Position numbers and translations under genes: made by a program. The notes beneath the pieces were generated by a model. The model did not search any database, was not told the DNA's origin, and worked only from the letters and a program-made list of their open reading frames with translations. DNA of 12,059 bases from CAXBYZ01 sp963980215 (GTDB taxonomy: Bacteria > Patescibacteriota > Microgenomatia > UBA1400 > CG1-02-47-37), in contig CAXBYZ010000024.1 of NCBI GenBank assembly GCA_963980215.1, positions 1 to 12,059 on the forward strand, read 5' to 3'. Below are positions 6,836 through 12,059 of this stretch, one piece after another; positions within the stretch are counted from its first letter, which is position 1, and every line of letters starts with the position of its first letter.

Positions 6836-7097
6836 ACTTTTCTTCAAGCTTGCTTAGTTGGAGGGTGGTAAAGACAGCTAGGATTGTAATAATAATAGCG
6901 TAGATAACTAGAGAGATAAGGCCGGAGTTGTTGCCGATTAGGGGCTTGATGTAGACTTCGACAGCTTCTTTGATGACGTTGTTCCAAGCGAGAGCGGCGA
7001 CTAAGCCAAAGCCGGAAGTGGCCAGAGCGGTCATTTGTTTGACAACAGCCTTTGGAAGTTGTTTGACTGATTCAGGTGGGGTGATTTTTTTTGCCAT
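6825..7097 (-). CDS. DUF5654 family small membrane protein
   Basis: A 90-aa protein with a basic, proline-containing N-terminus, two predicted transmembrane helices (about 24-42 and 60-81) and a charged C-terminal tail. The segment ATSGFGLVAALAWNNVIKEA is typical of the DUF5654 family found in archaea and CPR bacteria, whose function is unknown. It should sit in the cytoplasmic membrane. A perfect TATAAT ends 6 nt before its ATG, inside the upstream minus-strand gene, so it can be transcribed alone. The first 67 nt overlap the end of that gene in another frame, and the stop lies inside the convergent FAD dehydrogenase gene. Confidence 0.8.
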   Translation of the reverse strand: MAKKITPPESVKQLPKAVVKQMTALATSGFGLVAALAWNNVIKEAVEVYIKPLIGNNSGLISLVIYAIIITILAVFTTLQLSKLEEKFKS

Positions 7098-7540
7098 AGG
7101 GAGATTATAGCATCAAGGTCATGATCTGTGGGGTATTCTTCTATATTCGTGACAATAAATCCCTGATTTTGATCATAACCCAGTATGATCTGACCTACCC
7201 AGTCAAAGCAATTTTGTGGTTGTAGCGCAAGATCAGTCAGCACTTTTCCTTGTTTTTGCTGGTCTTTTGAGATCTTGTTATCTGATGGAAAAAGAATGGC
7301 AAAATGCTGAGATTTTTGAGAATTTATATCTTGATGGGTGACTGCTTGACTGCGCCATTCATAGGCTCTAAAGATTTCATTTGGAACGGAAAGAGGGAGG
7401 TTAATAACCTGATTTATATCATCAAGGGGAAAGGCGATTGTTGCGATAGTTTCTTTTGGGTCTTCGGGGCAACGGTAGAAAGCTAAATAAAAAGCTTGAG
7501 TATGATGATTTATTTCTGGAGTCCTAGATTCTTTTGACAT
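7031..7540 (-). CDS. Unrecognised 169-aa soluble protein
   Basis: I do not recognise a family. The protein has no signal peptide or membrane segment and a mixed alpha/beta pattern, with a conserved-looking stretch DWVGQIILGYDQNQGF at about residues 115-130 and a C-terminal Gln/Asn/Ser-rich tail. Support for reality: a good promoter directly upstream (TTGCCA, 17 nt, TACAAT), a long open frame on a strand where chance frames are mostly low-complexity, and ordinary protein composition. The last 67 nt overlap the DUF5654 gene on the same strand in a different frame. Unlike the other minus-strand genes, its DNA is nearly neutral for G versus C, so it may be a recent arrival or inversion. The C-terminal 20 residues could be an overrun. 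Confidence 0.6.
   Translation of the reverse strand: MSKESRTPEINHHTQAFYLAFYRCPEDPKETIATIAFPLDDINQVINLPLSVPNEIFRAYEWRSQAVTHQDINSQKSQHFAILFPSDNKISKDQQKQGKVLTDLALQPQNCFDWVGQIILGYDQNQGFIVTNIEEYPTDHDLDAIISLWQKKSPHLNQSNNFQRLLSNK
7104..7109 (-). promoter_or_regulatory. -10 box of the DUF5654 gene
   Basis: TATAAT on the minus strand ends 6 nt before the ATG at 7097. No convincing -35 is visible at 16-18 nt. It predicts a leaderless transcript starting within the upstream gene. Confidence 0.5.
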
Positions 7541-7551
7541 AATAGGTGTGT

Positions 7552-7580
7552 ATTGTAATATAAGTTATAGGACTTGGCAA
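7552..7580 (-). promoter_or_regulatory. Promoter of the 169-aa protein gene
   Basis: On the minus strand, -35 TTGCCA (7575-7580), a 17-nt spacer and -10 TACAAT (7552-7557). The ATG at 7540 is 11 nt beyond, leaving a leader of about 4 nt. Confidence 0.6.
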
Positions 7581-7614
7581 GATTGAGAAAATTGGGGGTT
7601 GCAGGAAAATAAAA

Positions 7615-7842
7615 ATGGCTTATAATAACGAGAATATGTGTGAAGCTGAAATAAAACCAATTGATGGTGCTGATATGAGTTATGAGGCGGTAGTGCCTCA
7701 TGAAGATGTTGCTAGTCTTGTTCCTGGAGCGCAAGATTCAGTAGATATTCCGGAAGGTTATTCAGATGTAATGGTAGAAGTAGAAGATGTGGCTCCTTTT
7801 CAAGATAGGCCAGTAGGTGATGTTTTGATTGAAATTAGTTAA
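7615..7842 (+). CDS. Small, strongly acidic protein of unknown function
   Basis: A 75-aa protein with 18 Asp/Glu and only one Lys and one Arg; the second half is Val-Asp-Pro rich and seems extended or beta-prone. No signal peptide, membrane segment or known motif. An AGGA sits 8 nt before the ATG, and a weak promoter (TTGAGA 7583-7588, 16 nt, GAAAAT 7605-7610) is possible. It is divergent from the 169-aa gene and lies 63 nt before the Fic gene. Acidic small proteins can be antitoxins, DNA mimics or chaperone-like partners, but nothing here proves any of these. It might also be a chance frame; the absence of rare stops and the start context favour a real gene moderately. Confidence 0.5.
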   Translation: MAYNNENMCEAEIKPIDGADMSYEAVVPHEDVASLVPGAQDSVDIPEGYSDVMVEVEDVAPFQDRPVGDVLIEIS

Positions 7843-7848
7843 TTTTCA

Positions 7849-7863
7849 CCGCAGAGGATGCGG
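7849..7863. repeat. Weak hairpin after the acidic-protein gene
   Basis: CCGCA and TGCGG arms (5 bp) around GAGGA. There is no T tract, so it is not a terminator. It belongs to a GC-richer 40-nt patch ahead of the Fic gene. Confidence 0.3.
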
Positions 7864-7869
7864 AGATTG

Positions 7870-7898
7870 TTGCGGGAAATGCGGGAATAGAGTAGACT
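7870..7898 (+). promoter_or_regulatory. Promoter of the Fic gene with tandem TGCGGGAA repeats
   Basis: A -35 TTGCGG (7870-7875), 17-nt spacer and -10 TAGACT (7893-7898), 7 nt before the ATG. TGCGGGAA occurs twice in tandem at 7871-7878 and 7880-7887, 9 nt apart, filling the spacer. It could be an operator, perhaps for the wHTH of the Fic protein itself, which is inferred only. Confidence 0.5.
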
Positions 7899-7905
7899 GA
7901 GGATA

Positions 7906-8991
7906 ATGTTTACGCCTAGATTTACGATTACCAATCCGATATTAAAACACGTTGGGGTGATTGAGGGAGCTAAGGAAGTAATTGATTACGCAGTGATGGT
8001 GCCGGCTTGGGAGGCTAAGTTTCAAGAGGAAGCGGTGGTTCGTACAGTCCATTTTGGGACCAGAATAGAAGGTAATGAGCTGAATTATTCTCAGGCTCAG
8101 CGAGTCCTTAAAGGCGAGGAAGTGATTGCTCGGGAACGGGATGTGCAGGAAGTGATTAATTACCGAAATGTGTTGGAGTATATTGATCGCTTGGGAGAGA
8201 GATTTGGGTTAAAGGGTGCTGGCGAGAATGCCTCTTATGGGGAAGTATGGTTGAAAAAAATACATGAATTGACCACCGAGAAAATTTTGGATAGTAAAAA
8301 TTGTGGAAAGTATCGAACAACTCGAGTGGTGATTAAAAACTCGATTACTGGTGAAGTTAGTTTTCGCCCCCCTTTACCTCTGGAAGTGGAAATTCAGATT
8401 AGAGAGTTTTTTGATTGGTTGTCTAGTGATACCGGTAAGAGCGTCCATCCAATTTTGAGAGCCGGAATTACTCACTATGAGCTGGCTAGGATTCATCCAT
8501 TTGTGGATGGTAATGGGCGAGTGGCTCGAGGTTTTGCTTTGTTGGTGTTACTTCGAGAAGGTTATGATGTGAAGCGGTTTTTTTCGATAGAAGAGTACTT
8601 TGATAAGAACGCTGAGGATTATTATAAAGCTTTGCAGGATGTGTCTCGGGCAAGAGGAGATTTGACGCCGTGGTTAGAGTTTTTTACCAAGGCGTTGGCG
8701 GTGGAACTGACTAAGATTAAAGAGAGGGTAAGAGGGATTTCGATTGATTTTAGATGGCGGGATAGATTGGGAAGGCAGATAGCCTTAAGTGAGCGCCAGA
8801 TTAAGTTAATTGAGTATTTAACAGATAACGAGCAGTTGTTTATGAAGAAAGCTAGAAAGTTGTTTCCGATGATTTCTGATGACACTATTTTGCGAGACAT
8901 TAAAGATTTGATGGAAAAGGGAGTAGTGAAAAAGCGAGGAAGTACCAAGGCGGCTTATTACGTGATGAGAGGGCATTCGCCCCGAGTGTGA
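7906..8991 (+). CDS. Fic-domain protein with C-terminal winged helix
   Basis: A 361-aa protein. Fic enzymes transfer AMP (or another phosphate-containing group) to hydroxyls on target proteins. The complete catalytic motif HPFVDGNGRVAR is at 197-208, with His197 and the phosphate-binding loop intact. The inhibitory motif lies N-terminal (GTRIEGN, 51-57), making this a class II, self-inhibited Fic protein; Glu55 is present, but the usual Ser/Thr four residues before it is Gly51. A C-terminal winged helix-turn-helix (about 293-355) is a common partner domain in this subgroup, suggesting DNA binding and autoregulation. Length is standard for Fic-wHTH proteins. The target is unknown; in other bacteria such proteins modify gyrase/topoisomerase, or themselves. 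It has its own leaderless-type promoter. Confidence 0.93.
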   Translation: MFTPRFTITNPILKHVGVIEGAKEVIDYAVMVPAWEAKFQEEAVVRTVHFGTRIEGNELNYSQAQRVLKGEEVIARERDVQEVINYRNVLEYIDRLGERFGLKGAGENASYGEVWLKKIHELTTEKILDSKNCGKYRTTRVVIKNSITGEVSFRPPLPLEVEIQIREFFDWLSSDTGKSVHPILRAGITHYELARIHPFVDGNGRVARGFALLVLLREGYDVKRFFSIEEYFDKNAEDYYKALQDVSRARGDLTPWLEFFTKALAVELTKIKERVRGISIDFRWRDRLGRQIALSERQIKLIEYLTDNEQLFMKKARKLFPMISDDTILRDIKDLMEKGVVKKRGSTKAAYYVMRGHSPRV

Positions 8992-9004
8992 GTGTACATA
9001 AAAT

Positions 9005-9034
9005 TTGACAAATGAGGGGGGTATTTGCTAAAAT
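9005..9034 (+). promoter_or_regulatory. Strong promoter of the ATPase-ligase pair
   Basis: A perfect -35 TTGACA (9005-9010), 18-nt spacer and extended -10 TGCTAAAAT (TAAAAT at 9029-9034). The ATG at 9044 is 9 nt past the -10, so the leader is only about 2-3 nt. The -10 lies inside a small inverted repeat, GTATTT-GCTA-AAATAC (9021-9036), that could be an operator. Confidence 0.75.
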
Positions 9035-9043
9035 ACTCTTAAT

Positions 9044-10228
9044 ATGAAAGAGATTAAATCTAGATTAGTAACTCCAAAACTAATAAAGTATTTAAAGCTG
9101 GATAATGTTTTGGTAATAACAGGGATGAGAAGGGTGGGGAAGACTACTTTATTGAAGTATTTATTTGAGTTTGTGAGGTCTAAGAATAAAGTTTTTTTTG
9201 ATTTGGAAGATGTCTTGGTGCGAAAGATTTTTACTGAAGATAATTATGAAAATGTAGTTTTGGCTTTGGAGCAGGAAGGTTTTGATTTTAAGTCTAAGGG
9301 TTATATTTTTATAGATGAAATTCAGTTTGTGAGAAATATTCCTTCGGTGATTAAGTATTTATATGATAAATATGGTGTAAAATTTGTGGTGACAGAGTCT
9401 TCTAGTTTTTACTTGAAGAATTATTTTTCTGAAAGTTTATCTGGAAGGAAGATAGTGGTTGATTTGCATCCTTTGACTTTCCTTGAGTTTTTGAAGTTTA
9501 AAGGAGTGGAGAAGATTGAGACTTTGTCTTATAAACAAAAATCAAGAAAGAAGATTGAGCTATCTGTAGATAAATTTGGAAAGCTTTATCAAGAGTATGC
9601 TAGGTTTGGAGGTCTACCTGGAGTGGTGTTAACTAAAGGAGTAGAGCAAAAAAAGTTGATGCTTCGAGATGTGGCTAATTCGTATTTTCAGATTGATGTA
9701 GCCACCTTGATGGATTTTAAAGATGTAGGTGTTTTAAGAGATTTGTTGGCACTACTGACACAGAGAGTAGGTCAAAAACTAAATATTGTTAATTTGGCGA
9801 ATGTGCTTAAAATTAGAAGAGATAAAGTTTATTCTTATTTAGAATTTTTGCAGTCAACCTTTATGGTGAAGTTCATTTCTCAAAAAACAAGTATTGATAA
9901 CCGAGTTTCAGCTGATAATAAAGTGTATTTTACTGATACTGGTTTAGCTCAAGTATTTGAAAAGATTGCTTTGGGGAGTTTGTTGGAAAATAGTGTATAT
10001 ATGAGTTTGGCTTATGAGGAAAAATTGTCATATTTTCAAACTAAATCTGGTGGTGAGATTGATTTTGTGGTGAATAATAAGATTGGTTTGGAAGTGAAGC
10101 AAAGTCCAAGTCCACAAGATATTGCTAATTTAAAGAAACGCTTGATGAGCGCTAAGTTGAAAGAAGGTTATGTGGTTGGGGTTAACTACTTAGAGAAACA
10201 AGGGGTCGTAATGGCTTGGGATTTATGA
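9044..10228 (+). CDS. AAA_14 / DUF4143 family ATPase
   Basis: A 394-aa protein. The N-terminal AAA domain has Walker A GMRRVGKTT (27-35) and Walker B YIFIDEIQ (87-94). The usual sensor-like TGSSS after the next strand reads TESSS (117-121). The C-terminal DUF4143 part (about 200-394) contains a winged-helix-like region and ends in a restriction-endonuclease-like motif: GGEIDF with Asp340, then EVK at 350-352. The family is widespread in archaea and CPR bacteria; individual roles are unproven, and candidates include nucleic-acid transactions or protein-interaction switches. Its stop overlaps the start of the DNA ligase gene (ATGA), suggesting co-expression, and it has the best promoter in the window. 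Confidence 0.88.
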   Translation: MKEIKSRLVTPKLIKYLKLDNVLVITGMRRVGKTTLLKYLFEFVRSKNKVFFDLEDVLVRKIFTEDNYENVVLALEQEGFDFKSKGYIFIDEIQFVRNIPSVIKYLYDKYGVKFVVTESSSFYLKNYFSESLSGRKIVVDLHPLTFLEFLKFKGVEKIETLSYKQKSRKKIELSVDKFGKLYQEYARFGGLPGVVLTKGVEQKKLMLRDVANSYFQIDVATLMDFKDVGVLRDLLALLTQRVGQKLNIVNLANVLKIRRDKVYSYLEFLQSTFMVKFISQKTSIDNRVSADNKVYFTDTGLAQVFEKIALGSLLENSVYMSLAYEEKLSYFQTKSGGEIDFVVNNKIGLEVKQSPSPQDIANLKKRLMSAKLKEGYVVGVNYLEKQGVVMAWDL

Positions 10229-12059
10229 AATTTAAGAGATTAGCGGAGTATTTTCAGAGAATCGAGAAGACGGCGTCTCGACTAGCGATGACGGAGATTT
10301 TGGCTGAGTTGTTTAAAGAGTGTGATGCAAATGAGATTGATTTGGTGACTTATTTGTCTTTGGGTAAATTAAGGCCCAAGTTTGAAGGGATTGAGTTTAA
10401 CATGGCCGAAACGATGATGCTTCGAGTGATTAGTGCGGCTTATGGAGTGGAGTTTTCTAAGGTTGAGGGTGATTTTAAGGAGTTGGGGGATTTGGGGGGC
10501 CTGCTTGATAAAAATCAAGGTTCGGAACTATCCTTCACTTCGTTGCGGACCGCCGAAAGTTCCGAACCAACGGATCTTTCCGTGGGGCAAGTGTATGCCA
10601 GATTGATGGATATTGCGGTGGATGAGGGGGCGGGATCTCAGGATAGGAAAGTGCAGGCGATGGCTAAGTTGCTTAAAGATTTGGATAGTTTATCAGCCAA
10701 GTTTGTGGTGAGAATTCCGGTGAATAAACTTAGGTTGGGGTTTTCGGATATGACGGTGTTGGATGCTTTGTCTTGGATGGAGAGAGGGGACAAGAGTTTG
10801 CGACCACAACTAGAGCGACCCTTTAATGTGAGCGCGGATATTGGGAGAATTGTGAGAGTGTTTAAGAAGAGTGGTTTGAAAGGAGTGGCGGGAATAAAGA
10901 TAGAGGTGGGAGTGCCGATTCGGGCGGCTCAGGCAGAGCGATTGCCTAATGCTGAAAAAATGGTGGAGAAACTTGGAGTTTTTGGAGTGGAAGGGAAGTG
11001 GGATGGCTTGCGGGTGCAGATTCATTTGGATAAGGCTAAGAGGCATGAGATTAAGAAACAAGAAGCTTTGTTTGGTGATGCTAATACTAGTTTTGTGAGG
11101 ATATTTAGTCGAAATATGGACAACATGACTCACATGTTTCCTGACATTGTGGCAGCGGTGGAGAAACTTGATGTAGAGCGGGTGATTTTGGATGGTGAAG
11201 CGGTGGCTTTTGACCCGAAAACTAATAAGTTACTTAATTTTCAAGCTACGGTGAAGCGAAAGAGAAAGCACGGGGTGGCGGGGATGGCTAAGGAGTTGCC
11301 AATGAGAGTGTTTGTTTATGATATTTTGTTTTTGAATGGAGATAACTTGATTGAGAAGCCTTTTCGCGAGAGACGAAAGAGGTTGGAGGCTATACTCTCG
11401 GGTCAGAGTACGGACTCGAGTCCTTCAAGGTCCGGCCTTAAAGGAGTACCTTCAAGAACGGACCTTTCTTTAAAATTGGCTGAGCAAGAGATTGTGAGTG
11501 ATGTGAAGCATTTAAGGAGACTGGTAAAGAAGTATCTTAATATGGGGCTTGAAGGAGTGATGTGTAAGAAGCTGTCGACTAGTTACCAGGCAGGGTCTAG
11601 GAATTTTAATTGGGTGAAGTTTAAGAAAACGACTGAGGGGGATTTGGTGGATACGATTGACGCGGTGGTGATGGGTTATTATCCCGGAAAAGGGAGGCGA
11701 GGGGGGTTTGGGATTGGGGCTTTTTTGGTAGGGGTGAGAGATAAAGATGGCAAGATTGGCAGTATTGCTAAGATTGGAACTGGAGTGACGGATGAAGAGT
11801 GGGGAGAGATAAAAAGACGGTGTGACAAGATAGTATCTAAAGATAAGCCGAAAGAGTACAAGGTCGATAAAAACTTAAACCCTTATGTATGGGTGAAGCC
11901 GGAGATGGTAGTGGAGATTATGGCGGATGAGATTACTAAGAGTCCGATTCACGCTTTTGGTTTGGCGCTAAGGTTTCCAAGATTAGTACGATTTAGGGAT
12001 GATAAAAAGATAACTCAGGGAACTAGTAAGAAAGAACTAGAGAAGTTTTTTGGGATGCA
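10225..12059 (+). CDS. ATP-dependent DNA ligase, archaeal/LigI type (3' end outside window)
   Basis: At least 611 aa, cut by the window edge a few residues from the expected end. It seals nicks in DNA through an enzyme-AMP intermediate. The N-terminal DNA-binding domain has GSQDRK and the LRLGFSDMTVLDAL helix. The nucleotidyltransferase domain has EGKWDGLR with the adenylated Lys258 (motif I), SRNMDN (motif III), DGE at 323-325, EGVMCKK at 443-449 (motif IV) and WVKFK at 463-467 (motif V). The OB domain ends with the RFRDDK motif VI. Two in-frame extra loops, about residues 97-118 and 394-416, are encoded by palindromic DNA and are Ser/Thr-rich. Its ATG overlaps the ATPase stop; no strong Shine-Dalgarno site. 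An ATP-dependent ligase of this type is archaeal in style but occurs in CPR bacteria, where a NAD-dependent LigA usually coexists. Confidence 0.93.
   Translation, partial: MKFKRLAEYFQRIEKTASRLAMTEILAELFKECDANEIDLVTYLSLGKLRPKFEGIEFNMAETMMLRVISAAYGVEFSKVEGDFKELGDLGGLLDKNQGSELSFTSLRTAESSEPTDLSVGQVYARLMDIAVDEGAGSQDRKVQAMAKLLKDLDSLSAKFVVRIPVNKLRLGFSDMTVLDALSWMERGDKSLRPQLERPFNVSADIGRIVRVFKKSGLKGVAGIKIEVGVPIRAAQAERLPNAEKMVEKLGVFGVEGKWDGLRVQIHLDKAKRHEIKKQEALFGDANTSFVRIFSRNMDNMTHMFPDIVAAVEKLDVERVILDGEAVAFDPKTNKLLNFQATVKRKRKHGVAGMAKELPMRVFVYDILFLNGDNLIEKPFRERRKRLEAILSGQSTDSSPSRSGLKGVPSRTDLSLKLAEQEIVSDVKHLRRLVKKYLNMGLEGVMCKKLSTSYQAGSRNFNWVKFKKTTEGDLVDTIDAVVMGYYPGKGRRGGFGIGAFLVGVRDKDGKIGSIAKIGTGVTDEEWGEIKRRCDKIVSKDKPKEYKVDKNLNPYVWVKPEMVVEIMADEITKSPIHAFGLALRFPRLVRFRDDKKITQGTSKKELEKFFGM
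10519..10568. repeat. In-frame palindromic element 1 inside the ligase gene
   Basis: GGTTCGGAACT and AGTTCCGAACC are perfect 11-bp arms around 28 nt that contain a second small palindrome GCGG-A-CCGC. The patch has about equal G and C, whereas its neighbours have several times more G than C. It encodes residues 99-115, a Ser/Thr/Glu-rich loop between DNA-binding-domain helices where archaeal homologs are shorter. Confidence 0.75.
11411..11466. repeat. In-frame palindromic element 2 inside the ligase gene
   Basis: The 12-bp self-complementary GGACTCGAGTCC (11412-11423) is followed by AAGGTCCG (11427-11434) and CGGACCTT (11459-11466), perfect 8-bp arms. CCTTCAAG occurs twice (11422-11429 and 11449-11456). 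The patch is G/C-neutral in a G-rich gene and encodes a Ser/Pro/Arg-rich loop (residues 396-414) ahead of motif IV, where homologs have a short connection. Confidence 0.65.

Noticed and set aside
7510..7734. Minus-strand open frame of 74 aa over the 7552-7580 promoter.
   Set aside because: It covers a good promoter and the start of two better-supported genes and has low-complexity, shadow-like composition.
7615..8991. Toxin-antitoxin pair made of the acidic protein and the Fic protein.
   Set aside because: The Fic protein carries its own inhibitory motif, the acidic protein lacks the (S/T)xxxE(G/N) antitoxin motif, and the genes have separate promoter signals.
10810..11133. Minus-strand open frame of 107 aa within the ligase gene.
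   Set aside because: It lies wholly in a gene with all ligase motifs; Ser/His/Leu-rich composition is typical of antisense frames to G-rich coding DNA.
1..12059. CRISPR array, tRNA, rRNA, insertion sequence or phage genes.
   Set aside because: No regularly spaced repeats, cloverleaf or rRNA-like sequence, transposase, integrase or phage structural protein was seen; the repeats present are scattered single palindromes.

Overview
The window reads like a gene-dense, AT-rich bacterial chromosome of the Candidate Phyla Radiation (Patescibacteria), most likely Microgenomates-like. This is an inference from gene mix and style; no rRNA or marker protein is present to fix it. The clues are very short intergenic gaps, ATGA overlaps, a DUF5654 membrane protein, a wHTH-ComFC phosphoribosyltransferase, a Fic protein with a C-terminal wHTH, an AAA_14/DUF4143 ATPase and an archaeal-style ATP-dependent DNA ligase. 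The + strand is strongly G-over-C across most of the window whichever strand is coding, which suggests a single replication arm with + as the leading strand.

Layout. Positions 1-987 (-) encode a DNA-binding phosphoribosyltransferase whose promoter contains a perfect palindromic operator. Divergent from it is a PIG-L/LmbE deacetylase (1129-1809), then an EamA-type transporter (1893-2726). Next is a purine operon: purB (2765-4141), purA (4173-5489) and an FAD-dependent dehydrogenase of the COG2509 type overlapping purA by 4 nt (5486-6835). PurA and PurB together turn IMP into AMP. Two minus-strand genes follow, DUF5654 (6825-7097) and an unrecognised 169-aa protein (7031-7540), then a small, very acidic unrecognised protein (7615-7842, +), the Fic protein (7906-8991), the ATPase (9044-10228) and the ATP-dependent ligase (10225 to the edge, C-terminus cut). 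No tRNA, rRNA, CRISPR array, transposase or convincing canonical terminator was seen, and no stretch over 300 nt lacks a gene.

Two patterns cut across the genes. First, almost every first gene of a transcription unit has a sigma70-like -10 box ending only 6-11 nt before its start codon, several with a good -35 at 16-18 nt, so transcripts should be leaderless or nearly so. The clear Shine-Dalgarno sites are at internal operon genes, purA being the best case. Second, short palindromes of related sequence (core GGTTnnGAAC) occur between genes and in frame inside purB and the ligase. In the ligase they match places where the protein carries extra Ser/Thr-rich loops. They look like a small dispersed palindromic element able to sit inside coding sequence.
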